A stretch of DNA of 38,933 nt from Butyrivibrio sp. (GTDB lineage Bacteria > Bacillota > Clostridia > Lachnospirales > Lachnospiraceae): assembly GCA_024680925.1 (NCBI GenBank), contig JAILBM010000443.1, positions 1 to 38,933 of the forward strand. The letters run 5' to 3'. Below, piece after piece: positions 1 to 8,364 of this stretch. The notes below the pieces were generated by a model that worked only from the letters and a program-made list of their open reading frames with translations, searched no databases and was not told the origin of the DNA. Numbering within the stretch: the stretch's first letter is position 1; the number at the start of each line of letters is the position of its first letter. Both the position numbers and the translations under genes were made by a program.

Positions 1-1
1 T

Positions 2-1702
2 ATGAGAGATGAGGAAAATATGAAATCGAAAAAAGCTTTTTTCCGTAAAAAAATGGGACAGATAAAGGAATGGACACTGAGCAATAAAAAAATGGCAGCG
101 CTTCTTTATTCAGGAATTGCAGTTATTCTGATCCTTGTAATTATAGTGTGCAGTGTGAATTCATCTTCGAAAACAGAAACTGCTACTTATAAAGAAGAAA
201 CAGTAGCTTATGGAGCCTTAACAGTTGGTATTACAGAGGAAGGAACCATAACAATCGGAACATCCACACAGACCCTTGATATAGATATCAGCGCATACTC
301 TGCTGAAGGAGATTTTTCCTGGGGCGGAGGCATGGGAGGAATGGGCGGTCAGACACAGACTTCGACATCTTCTTCCGATGATGATGATACCAGAGTTCTT
401 GATGTGGAAGCCGTATATGTAAGTGTAGGACAGGAGATATCTGAAGGTGATGCAATAGCACGACTTACTCAGGATAGTGTTACAAGTATTAAATCAGAAC
501 TGGAAGCCGATGTTGCAGATGCACAAAACACCTATGATCAGACACTGGCGGATCAGGCCCTTACAGATCAGAGTGCAGAAGCTTCTTATTCAGTAAATTT
601 ATTGTATGGTGATTATGCACAAAGTGAATACGATGCAGAAGTTTTAAGTCTTCAAAATGCAGTTGATTCAGCACAGGAAAGTCTTGATGATGCCAAAGAA
701 GAGCTGGAAGAATTGCAGGAACAGCTAACTGAGGATCAGACTAATCTTCCCACATTCAAAAAAGTTCTTGAAAATGCAGAATATACCGTAAACGGCATCG
801 ATAAAGAAACAGAAATGTATGGCTGGCTTACTGCTGAAGAAGCACGAGAGGATGCTCTTGAAAATCTTGAAAACCTTGAAGATGAAATAGAAAGTCTGCA
901 GGAACAAATAGAAGATCAGGAAACTACCATAAAAGAACTGGAGATAGCACTTATTTCTGCTCAAAAGGCCTATGATCTGGGTGTTATAGAGGCTAAGGCA
1001 ACCTATGACAGTCGTGTCCTGTACTATACTAATGCAACTGAGTATAAGGATGTTACAAAGCTGCAAAGCACTTTGGCAGTAGAGATTGCCTTAGACGATC
1101 TTGAGCAGGCTCAAAAGAAGCTGGATGAATTTAATACTTACGTTATTGATAATGAAATAATTTCAGGATATAGCGGAGTAATTTCAGAAGTATCCATAAG
1201 TGCAGGAGATGAGCTGTATTCTGCATCAAGCATTATGACTGTTAATGACTATGAAGATGTAACTGTAACAGTTGACGTTTCAGAAGAGGATATAGACCAG
1301 ACTACACTTGGATCAGCAGCAAAAGTCAATGTAAGTGCATTTTCCGAAATGGCCTTTGATGCCCAGGTAACAGAGATAGGAGATGCAACATATAACAGCA
1401 GTACCGGAATAACAACCTATGAAGTTACAGTAACCTTATCCGGTGATATGTCAGAGCTTTATGATGGCATGACAGCAGAGGTTACATTCATTACCGAAGA
1501 TGTGGAAGAAGTTCTTTATATATCTAACAGAGCAGTAAGCAGGGAAAATGGTGTTTCTTATGTAAAGGTCATGAATGAGAACGGAAGTATAGAAACTAAA
1601 GAAATTACTACCGGATTTTCAGATGGTACATATGTACAGGTAACTGAAGGCCTTAGTGAAGGAGACATAGTTGTTATAGAAAGTCAGGTGGATAGCAATT
1701 GA
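2..1702 (+). CDS. MacA/HlyD-type efflux adaptor (membrane-fusion protein)
   Basis: This is the membrane-fusion subunit of an ABC exporter and links the permease to the extracellular side. One membrane anchor lies at about residues 31-53 after a basic N-terminus. It is followed by a Gly/Met-rich patch plus an Asp run (about 108-129), a split lipoyl/barrel region (about 130-155), a long coiled-coil hairpin (about 160-380) and a C-terminal beta-barrel and membrane-proximal region ending at a stop that overlaps the next gene by 4 bp. At 566 residues it is longer than many MacA proteins because of the coiled coil. The first ATG is at base 2. A second ATG at base 20 has GAGGA just upstream (11-15) and may be the real start, and the gene could also begin before the window. 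The family call is firm. The substrate is unknown. Confidence 0.85.
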   Translation: MRDEENMKSKKAFFRKKMGQIKEWTLSNKKMAALLYSGIAVILILVIIVCSVNSSSKTETATYKEETVAYGALTVGITEEGTITIGTSTQTLDIDISAYSAEGDFSWGGGMGGMGGQTQTSTSSSDDDDTRVLDVEAVYVSVGQEISEGDAIARLTQDSVTSIKSELEADVADAQNTYDQTLADQALTDQSAEASYSVNLLYGDYAQSEYDAEVLSLQNAVDSAQESLDDAKEELEELQEQLTEDQTNLPTFKKVLENAEYTVNGIDKETEMYGWLTAEEAREDALENLENLEDEIESLQEQIEDQETTIKELEIALISAQKAYDLGVIEAKATYDSRVLYYTNATEYKDVTKLQSTLAVEIALDDLEQAQKKLDEFNTYVIDNEIISGYSGVISEVSISAGDELYSASSIMTVNDYEDVTVTVDVSEEDIDQTTLGSAAKVNVSAFSEMAFDAQVTEIGDATYNSSTGITTYEVTVTLSGDMSELYDGMTAEVTFITEDVEEVLYISNRAVSRENGVSYVKVMNENGSIETKEITTGFSDGTYVQVTEGLSEGDIVVIESQVDSN

Positions 1703-2985
1703 GATTATCAGAGATTTTTAAATTAGTATGGCTTAATTTATCACAGAATAAATCCAAAGTTCTTCTTACAAGCTTTGGTATCGTAGTAGGAGCTGCAACT
1801 ATCATGCTGGTAATCGCAATTGGTACCGGCGGTAGAGAAGAGGTTGCAGAGCAGTTCAAAAATCTGAATGCAGGAGCAATAGATATCTCCTATGATTCTT
1901 CAAGTTCATCCACAAGCCAGACAGGCTTTGGCGGTATGGGCGGAGGAATGGGCGGTGGTATGCCAGGCGGAGGCGGAGGAATGGGCGGTATGGGCCAAAA
2001 TTCCAATCAGGATACCGTAACCCTCACTGCTGATGACATGGAAGACTTAACAACCTTTGTTCCGGGAATATCAGATGCCACTATGTCTTTTTCAACAAGT
2101 TCTTCTGTAGATGGAGGCGAACTGGATGAAAGTACGACCTATACAATTGCAGGTGTTAAGTATAACTATGCCACCATGTCAAATCTGGAAATGGCAATTG
2201 GTGAGTTTTTTTCAGAGGACGATGATACCTATAAAAATAAATATTGTGTACTGGGCTATGAAGCTGCAAAAGAAATCTTTGGAAGTGTTTACGATGCATA
2301 TGACGAAACAGTCTATATAGATGACAGACCATATAAGGTTATAGGAGTTATAGAGGAAATAGGAAGTGTGGCATCAGGAATAAGCCCTGACTCAGCTATA
2401 TTTGTTCCATACGAAACAGGAATCAAATATCTGACAGGAAGTAAGGTAAGCCCCACAATAACGGTTGTGGCTGAAGATACTGATGAAGTAGATACTATCA
2501 AGACCTACATTGAACAGGTTCTTTCAGAATCATATCCTAATGCTGAATTTACCATATCCGATGCAGGAACCAAAATGGAAGCGGCAAATCAGTCAAACAG
2601 AACACTTACTCTTCTTCTTATAGCAATGGCAGCTATTGTATTTGTCGTTGGTGGTATCGGTATTATGAACGTTTTGTTTGTATCTGTAAAAGAGAGAACC
2701 AATGAAATCGGTATATTAAAGGCTATAGGATGCAGCAGAAAGGATATCCTGTTGGAGTTTTTGTTAGAGGCAAGCTGCATGAGTCTTATAGGTTCCATTG
2801 TGGGAATTATATGCGCACTTGGTATCACACCTATATTGGAAAGCTTTAGCATGAGAGTTTCATTGTCAGTCGGAGGAGCTGTTTTATCCCTTGTCTTTGG
2901 TGTAATTACGGGTACATTGTTTGGTTTTTACCCTGCTTATAAAGCATCGAGACTCATTCCTGTAGTTGCTCTTAATCAGGAATAA
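1699..2985 (+). CDS. MacB/FtsX-type ABC transporter permease
   Basis: This is the permease of the same exporter. It starts with TTG inside the TTGA overlap with the adaptor stop, which suggests translational coupling. The layout is that of MacB permeases: one N-terminal membrane segment (about 21-43), a large extracytoplasmic domain (about 45-300), three C-terminal membrane segments (about 303-330, 353-380 and 388-415) and the family ending P-A-x-x-A-x-x-x-x-P-x-x-A-L. The ATPase is a separate gene (3916-4587), as in Gram-positive relatives. Residues about 77-100 of the external domain form an almost pure Gly/Met tract, which is not typical of the family and echoes a shorter tract in the adaptor. 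Such exporters move peptides, antibiotics or envelope compounds. The substrate here cannot be read from the sequence. Confidence 0.9.
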   Translation: MRLSEIFKLVWLNLSQNKSKVLLTSFGIVVGAATIMLVIAIGTGGREEVAEQFKNLNAGAIDISYDSSSSSTSQTGFGGMGGGMGGGMPGGGGGMGGMGQNSNQDTVTLTADDMEDLTTFVPGISDATMSFSTSSSVDGGELDESTTYTIAGVKYNYATMSNLEMAIGEFFSEDDDTYKNKYCVLGYEAAKEIFGSVYDAYDETVYIDDRPYKVIGVIEEIGSVASGISPDSAIFVPYETGIKYLTGSKVSPTITVVAEDTDEVDTIKTYIEQVLSESYPNAEFTISDAGTKMEAANQSNRTLTLLLIAMAAIVFVVGGIGIMNVLFVSVKERTNEIGILKAIGCSRKDILLEFLLEASCMSLIGSIVGIICALGITPILESFSMRVSLSVGGAVLSLVFGVITGTLFGFYPAYKASRLIPVVALNQE

Positions 2986-3023
2986 GCTACTGACAACAAT
3001 AGTTTTGGAAAAGGAAAACAAAT

Positions 3024-3902
3024 ATGGGACAGATACAGGAAGAAAAAAAGAAACGTGAAACCTCCGCTGAAAAAAAGGCCATGATAAGCGAAGATGTAGC
3101 CCTTGGAGATATAGCTTCGGATAAAATCTTTGAGGATGACCCGGAGTTGGCCAAGGAACTTGAGGAAGACAGAAAAATTCAGGCAAGAGCTCTTGAATAT
3201 AAAGAAAAAAAGCTACTTAGAGCCAAAAAAAGGAAAAAAAGACTGATTATTTTTTTGATAGTAATAGTTATAGGTTGCGGTGCAGGGTTCTTTGGTTATG
3301 AATACTATCAGCAAAAAAAGGCAGAAGAAAACTCCGAGGCTATAGTAGCGGTAAGCGATGATCAGGAACTTGTATATGTTTCGGTGTCAATGATAGCCGG
3401 AAATAATATTACGGTTGAAGTTCTTGAAGAAGCAACCGGGCAGGCGAGCGCAAATATTAAAGTAGAAGAAATAGATTCATCAGTAAAGGCAGATAATGGG
3501 GCTTCTATGGGGGAAGCAGAAGAAACTATTGAAAATACAAATGACAGCTCGGAAGCATCTTCTAATGACAATGACACATCGGCAGATACAGATATGAAGG
3601 ACCGGGGTGATATGTCACATGGTAGCGACAATCAGATGCCGGGGGATATGAATATATCCGAGGGTACTAAGGAGCAGTCTCAGATGCCTGAAATGACAAT
3701 GGCATCTGCAGAAACTCAAGCATCAACATCCTCATATGTAGAAACAGGAGAAACAGCAAAGTATCAGATTCCGGTGGGAACAGTGGTTATTACAAAGCTG
3801 GGAACCTCTGCAACATTTTCCAGTATATCCAGTGGAAATGTTCTTGCACTTGCAGTGGAAAAGGGCACAGACATTATTGATAAAGTGTGGATAATCGAAT
3901 AA
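3024..3902 (+). CDS. Unrecognised single-pass membrane protein in exporter operon
   Basis: I do not recognise this 292-residue protein. It has a highly charged cytoplasmic part rich in Lys/Glu (1-73), one membrane helix (about 74-91), an extracytoplasmic segment of beta character (about 108-152), an acidic Ser/Asn/Asp linker with seven Met residues between 191 and 226, and a compact C-terminal domain (about 240-292) of alternating hydrophobic residues. An AAAGGAAA ribosome site precedes the ATG. It lies 38 bp after the permease and 13 bp before the ATPase gene, so it is probably an accessory part of the exporter. The C-terminal piece might be a reduced version of the adaptor's barrel or lipoyl fold, but that is only an impression. 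Confidence 0.7.
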   Translation: MGQIQEEKKKRETSAEKKAMISEDVALGDIASDKIFEDDPELAKELEEDRKIQARALEYKEKKLLRAKKRKKRLIIFLIVIVIGCGAGFFGYEYYQQKKAEENSEAIVAVSDDQELVYVSVSMIAGNNITVEVLEEATGQASANIKVEEIDSSVKADNGASMGEAEETIENTNDSSEASSNDNDTSADTDMKDRGDMSHGSDNQMPGDMNISEGTKEQSQMPEMTMASAETQASTSSYVETGETAKYQIPVGTVVITKLGTSATFSSISSGNVLALAVEKGTDIIDKVWIIE

Positions 3903-3915
3903 CAGGAGAAAGAAT

Positions 3916-4587
3916 ATGTCGATGATAAAGATGGTCAATATCTGTAAAGGCTTTACAGTAGGTGAAGAGAAGGTTCAGATATTGAAAAATATTAACTTCA
4001 ATGTTGAAGAAGGTGAATTTGTGGCAATTCTTGGTCCTTCAGGTTCAGGTAAAACCACACTGATGAATATCATAGGCTGTATGGATGTGTGCGATTCAGG
4101 AGAATACTATCTTGACGGACAGGCCATACATACTATGGAAGAGGAAGATCTCGGAGATATACGAAATACAGAAATAGGCTTTATTTTCCAGAACTATCAG
4201 CTTATTCCTACATATAACATTATGCAGAATATAATAATGCCTCTTGTTGTAAGAGGTATGACAACAGCAGAGGCTGAGGAAAAATGTATGGAAACAATAA
4301 AGCTGCTTGGAATAGATCACAGACTCAGGCATAAGCCATCTGAGCTTTCAGGTGGACAGAAGCAGAGAGTATCCATCGCCAGAGCATTGGTGGGACAACC
4401 TGCAATTCTTCTGGCCGATGAGCCTACAGGAGCTTTGGATAGACAAAGTGGTAAAGACGTTCTGGCACTGTTCAAACAGTTAAATGATATGGGTCATACA
4501 GTAGTAATGATTACTCATGACCTGACCGTTGCTCAGGCTGCGACAAGAATTGTTCACATAATTGATGGACAGTTGTCGGAAGATTAA
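3916..4587 (+). CDS. ABC transporter ATP-binding protein, MacB/LolD type
   Basis: This is the cytoplasmic ATPase that powers the exporter encoded by the three genes upstream. All motifs of an active nucleotide-binding domain are present: Walker A GPSGSGKTT at 40-48, Q-loop Gln92, signature LSGGQ at 144-148, Walker B ILLADEP at 164-170 and switch His201. Its 223 residues match the LolD/MacB/SalX-type ATPases that partner FtsX-type permeases. An AGGAGA ribosome site lies just upstream. It is the last gene of the operon and is followed by a long hairpin. Confidence 0.95.
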   Translation: MSMIKMVNICKGFTVGEEKVQILKNINFNVEEGEFVAILGPSGSGKTTLMNIIGCMDVCDSGEYYLDGQAIHTMEEEDLGDIRNTEIGFIFQNYQLIPTYNIMQNIIMPLVVRGMTTAEAEEKCMETIKLLGIDHRLRHKPSELSGGQKQRVSIARALVGQPAILLADEPTGALDRQSGKDVLALFKQLNDMGHTVVMITHDLTVAQAATRIVHIIDGQLSED

Positions 4588-4613
4588 GCACAAGCATAGA
4601 AATATGTAAAGTG

Positions 4614-4658
4614 AGAAGAGACATGATGGCTGTAGGGGGCCGATATCATGTCTCTTCT
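4614..4658 (+). terminator. Hairpin after exporter operon, possible terminator
   Basis: A perfect 14-bp inverted repeat (arms 4614-4627 and 4645-4658, loop 17 nt) lies 27 bp after the ATPase stop. The right arm is not followed by a clear T run, so it may be a weak or factor-assisted terminator or an RNA 3'-end stabiliser. The remaining gap to 4905 is AT-rich and holds the suf promoter region. Confidence 0.55.
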
Positions 4659-4779
4659 TGCATGCAACAAACATAAATGTTAAACTAAAGAATGTTTATT
4701 GCTTATGGAAATAAAAGCATTAATGAATGATTTTTTTTTACTTATTTAATGTAAAAAAGTCTAGTTTAGTAAAATTTTA

Positions 4780-4808
4780 TTGTATTGAGGGGGGAACGGT
4801 GCTATTAT
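4780..4808 (+). promoter_or_regulatory. Candidate sigma-A promoter of the suf operon
   Basis: A weak -35 TTGTAT (4780-4785) is separated by 17 bp from a good -10 TATTAT (4803-4808). The predicted transcript starts near 4815, inside the palindrome listed next, giving a leader of about 90 nt before sufC. No other pair with good spacing was found in this gap. Confidence 0.5.
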
Positions 4809-4833
4809 ATTTCCTACTAAGTAAATAGGAAAT
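4809..4833. promoter_or_regulatory. Palindrome overlapping suf transcription start, candidate operator
   Basis: The 8-bp arms ATTTCCTA (4809-4816) and TAGGAAAT (4826-4833) are perfect inverted copies separated by 9 bp. They begin immediately after the proposed -10 box. The position fits a repressor operator for an iron or Fe-S responsive regulator, but it does not match an operator I can name. It could also form a short 5'-end hairpin in the mRNA. Confidence 0.45.
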
Positions 4834-4905
4834 GAAAATGGCAGCGTCTTTTGTTGTATAAAGGAAGTAATAGATATTGTTTTTTATAAATAGAAAGGAA
4901 TTATC

Positions 4906-5658
4906 ATGTCAGAACAGTCATTGTTGCAGGTTAAAAATTTATCTGTTTCCATAGATAACGAATTAGAAATCCTGCATAGGATAAACTTAAATATAGGAGC
5001 CGGTGAAACCCATGTACTTATGGGACCAAACGGTGCCGGAAAGTCCACTCTTGGTTATTCTCTTATGGGTAATCCTCATTACTGCGTTACAGAGGGTAAC
5101 ATTATTTTTGACGGGCAGGATATAACAAATGAGTCTACAGATAAGAGAGCTAAGGCCGGAATGTTCTTATCTTTCCAGAATCCTCTTGAAGTTCCGGGAA
5201 TATCCCTTGGGGGATTTATCAGAAATGCTTATCATGAGCAGACAGGAGCCCCTGTTAAGATTTTAAAGTTCAAAAAAGAGCTTGCTTCAGCAATGGAGCT
5301 TTTGTCAATGGATACAGCTTATGCTGACAGAGATTTAAATGTCGGCTTTTCCGGTGGTGAGAAAAAGAAGGCTGAAATACTTCAGATGCTTATGCTTGGG
5401 CCAAAGCTTGTAATTCTTGATGAGACAGATTCAGGTCTTGATGTTGACGCGGTAAGAACCGTTTCAAAGGGAATAGAAGAATTCCAGAAAAAGAGAGACG
5501 GAGCTCTTCTTATTATTACACACAGCACCAAGATTTTAGAGTCACTTCATGTTGATTATACTCATGTTCTTGTTAAGGGTGAGATTGTTCATACAGGAGA
5601 CAGTTCTCTTGTTGATGATATTAATGAACATGGATTTGAACGCTTTGAGAAAATTTAA
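4906..5658 (+). CDS. sufC: SufC, Fe-S assembly ATPase
   Basis: SufC is the ATPase of the SufBCD scaffold complex that builds Fe-S clusters in the cytoplasm. It shows Walker A GPNGAGKS (40-47), the SufC-type Q-loop QNPLEVPG, the family-specific signature FSGGEKKKAEILQ and Walker B with LVILDETDSGLD. In the last motif the DETDSGLD form separates SufC from transport ATPases. Its 250 residues are the usual size. It is first in the order sufC-B-D-S-U typical of Firmicutes. Confidence 0.97.
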   Translation: MSEQSLLQVKNLSVSIDNELEILHRINLNIGAGETHVLMGPNGAGKSTLGYSLMGNPHYCVTEGNIIFDGQDITNESTDKRAKAGMFLSFQNPLEVPGISLGGFIRNAYHEQTGAPVKILKFKKELASAMELLSMDTAYADRDLNVGFSGGEKKKAEILQMLMLGPKLVILDETDSGLDVDAVRTVSKGIEEFQKKRDGALLIITHSTKILESLHVDYTHVLVKGEIVHTGDSSLVDDINEHGFERFEKI

Positions 5659-5717
5659 TTTAGTGGTTTTTACTTTAGACTTCTAAAAATGTTTTTTAAT
5701 TTAGTACAGAGGTTTAT

Positions 5718-7130
5718 ATGAGCGATAATAAAAATGCTGTAGTAGATGTGGATAGAAGCGTCTATGACATAAAAGATGTAGAAACAGATCAGGAATTTTA
5801 TCGTGAAAAGGAAGGCCTTACAAGGGAAATTGTTCAGCATGTATCAGAGGAAAAAAATGACCCTGAATGGATGCTGGAGTTTCGACTTAAGTGCCTTGAT
5901 ATATATAACGAGCTTAAAATGCCTGAATGGGGACCCAATATAGATGGTCTTGATATGGATAAAATAGCGACTTATGTAAGACATAAGTCAGACATGAAGG
6001 GTAGCTGGGAAGATGTTCCCGAGGATATAAAGAATACCTTTGAAAGACTTGGTATTCCACAGGCTGAGAGAGAATCTCTTGCAGGTGTAGGTGCTCAGTA
6101 TGATTCTGAACTGGTTTACCATAATGTTAAGGATGAAGTCGCTGCACAGGGTGTTGTTTATACTGATATAGAAAGTGCCTTAAGAGGTGAATATGCAGAT
6201 ATGATCAGAGAGCATTTTATGAAACTTGTGCCTCCCACAGATCATAAATTTGCAGCTCTTCACGGAGCGGTATGGTCAGGCGGATCCTTTGTATATGTAC
6301 CAAAGGGAGTAAAGGTTGAGATACCTCTTCAGTCCTATTTCAGATTAAATGCAGCAGGAGCAGGACAGTTTGAGCACACACTTATAATAGTAGATGAGGG
6401 TGCGGATCTTCATTTCATTGAAGGGTGTTCAGCACCTAAGTACAATGTAGCCAATCTTCATGCGGGCTGCGTTGAGCTTTTTGTTGCAAAAAATGCAAGA
6501 CTTCGTTATTCAACAATCGAGAACTGGTCAAAGAATATGTATAACCTTAATACCAAGAGAGCTATTGTTGAAGAAGGCGGAGTAATGGAATGGGTATCCG
6601 GATCCTTTGGATCACACACAGGATATCTTTATCCTATGACAATATTAAAGGGTAATCGTTCCAAGATGGAATATACAGGTATTACATTTGCAGGTAAAGG
6701 GCAGAACCTTGATACCGGAGCAAAGGTAGTACATCAGGGAGCAGATACTACATCTGTTATTACAACCAAGTCCATTTCTAAAGATGGTGGTATTGGAACT
6801 TACAGAAGCAGTGTGGTTATTCAGCCTTCCGCCAAGAGAGCTAAGGCTTCGGTTTCCTGTGATTCACTGATGCTTGATTCTATTTCAAGATCAGATACTA
6901 TCCCCGGAATGGATATACGTACAAATGATGCAGATGTAGGACACGAAGCTAAGATTGGACGAATCAGTGATGAGGCAGTTTTCTACCTTATGTCCAGAGG
7001 ACTTAGTGAAGCAGATGCCAGAGCGATGATTGTTAGTGGATTTGCAGATCCGGTATCAAAAGAGCTTCCTCTCGAATATGCAGTAGAGATGAATAATCTT
7101 ATAAAGCTTGAAATGAGTGGTAACGGCTGA
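5718..7130 (+). CDS. sufB: SufB, Fe-S cluster scaffold
   Basis: SufB is the scaffold on which the cluster is assembled, in a complex with SufC and SufD. Its 470 residues match the family. The central beta-helix region, the conserved SCDSL motif (in the DNA about 6856-6870) and the C-terminal stretch with GHEAKIG, LMSRGLSEADA and EYAVEMNNLIKLEM are all typical. It begins 59 bp after sufC, with an AGAGG ribosome site. The next gene is its paralogue sufD. Confidence 0.97.
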   Translation: MSDNKNAVVDVDRSVYDIKDVETDQEFYREKEGLTREIVQHVSEEKNDPEWMLEFRLKCLDIYNELKMPEWGPNIDGLDMDKIATYVRHKSDMKGSWEDVPEDIKNTFERLGIPQAERESLAGVGAQYDSELVYHNVKDEVAAQGVVYTDIESALRGEYADMIREHFMKLVPPTDHKFAALHGAVWSGGSFVYVPKGVKVEIPLQSYFRLNAAGAGQFEHTLIIVDEGADLHFIEGCSAPKYNVANLHAGCVELFVAKNARLRYSTIENWSKNMYNLNTKRAIVEEGGVMEWVSGSFGSHTGYLYPMTILKGNRSKMEYTGITFAGKGQNLDTGAKVVHQGADTTSVITTKSISKDGGIGTYRSSVVIQPSAKRAKASVSCDSLMLDSISRSDTIPGMDIRTNDADVGHEAKIGRISDEAVFYLMSRGLSEADARAMIVSGFADPVSKELPLEYAVEMNNLIKLEMSGNG

Positions 7131-7183
7131 TAAAGTCCAGGCTTTATAGATACTGTTTTTTACAATGATATATGGAGACAGTT

Positions 7184-8347
7184 ATGGATCTTAATATGAA
7201 GGTTAATGTCATTCCTGCACTTACCTATAACAGGTTGCAGCTAAATGGCAGCAGCATAAATGAAAATGGAATAGATATAAATTTAAACAGCACACCTGCT
7301 CCGGAAAAACTTCCTGAGGGAGTTGAGGTTCAAAAAGGAGTAGATGGCAAGACTGCTGAAGTTATTTTTGAAAAATACAGACAGGCAGCTCTTAAAGCAG
7401 ATGAAGGCTTAAGTAAGCCAAATGGAGACATGTCTTACAGAAATGATGCTCAGGCTACAAGAACCGGTATGGGCATAGATGTAGATGAGCTTCTTGAAAG
7501 AGCTAATATAAAAGCGGATGTTTATAATGTAAAGGATAATACAAAGGTTTCAGAGCCACTGGTTATTCATTATGAGCTTTCGGACGGCGATGGAAGCCTT
7601 TCAAGGCAGATTATTCATTTGGGCAAGGAGTCAGAGCTTACAGTAGTAATGTTTTATGAATCTGAGGAAGACACAAAGGGCTTCCAGGGTGTAAGCACCA
7701 AGATTCTTGCAGAGAATGGTTCAAAACTTAAGCTTTTTAAAGTACAAAAACTTGGAAATAAATATATACATTTTGATGATTTTGGCGGAGTTGCAGATGA
7801 TGATGCTGAAGTAGAAATTGTACAGATCGAGCTTGGAGCTTTAAAAAACTGGAATGGTGTACATATTACACTTTTTGGAAAGAATTCTAATTTCCTTGAT
7901 AATACGGGATATCTTTGCAGAGGTGAACAGCAGTATGATATGAATTACATTGCTGAGCACAGAGGGAAAAAGACTAACTCAGAAATGTACTTCAGAGGTG
8001 TTCTTGAAGATAATTCTCAAAAGGCATTCAGAGACACTCTTGATTTTAAGAGCGGATGTGCAGGTGCTAAAGGAAATGAGCAGGAGGATACTCTTTTGCT
8101 TAGCCCTGAGGTTATAAATCGCTCCATGCCTATGATTCTTTGTCAGGAAGAGGATGTTGACGGAACTCATGGAGCAACAATTGGTCAGCTTTCTGAAGAT
8201 ATTCTGTTTTATATGAATTCCCGTGGAATAGATGAAGAAGCAGCTAAAAGGCTTATGGTTAGAGCAAGGCTTGAAAGCCTTGTAAGAAGAATTCCAGATG
8301 GCGCTACTGCCGGCAAGATGCAATACTTTGTTCAAAATTTACTGTAA
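7184..8347 (+). CDS. sufD: SufD, Fe-S scaffold partner
   Basis: SufD is a paralogue of SufB and forms the SufBC2D complex. The C-terminal core is the recognisable part, with ATIGQLSEDILFYMNSRGI and the helix containing ARLESLVRRIPD. An ATG exists at 7172, but GGAGA at 7174-7178 lies 5 nt before the ATG at 7184. I chose 7184, giving 387 residues. The N-terminal third is variable, as is usual for SufD in Clostridia. Confidence 0.93.
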   Translation: MDLNMKVNVIPALTYNRLQLNGSSINENGIDINLNSTPAPEKLPEGVEVQKGVDGKTAEVIFEKYRQAALKADEGLSKPNGDMSYRNDAQATRTGMGIDVDELLERANIKADVYNVKDNTKVSEPLVIHYELSDGDGSLSRQIIHLGKESELTVVMFYESEEDTKGFQGVSTKILAENGSKLKLFKVQKLGNKYIHFDDFGGVADDDAEVEIVQIELGALKNWNGVHITLFGKNSNFLDNTGYLCRGEQQYDMNYIAEHRGKKTNSEMYFRGVLEDNSQKAFRDTLDFKSGCAGAKGNEQEDTLLLSPEVINRSMPMILCQEEDVDGTHGATIGQLSEDILFYMNSRGIDEEAAKRLMVRARLESLVRRIPDGATAGKMQYFVQNLL

Positions 8348-8364
8348 TTTAGGAGACAATAAAA

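Noticed and set aside
725-1066. Antisense reading frame inside the adaptor gene
   Set aside because: Opposite strand of a coiled-coil gene; composition is that of a complement, with no ribosome site or family match.
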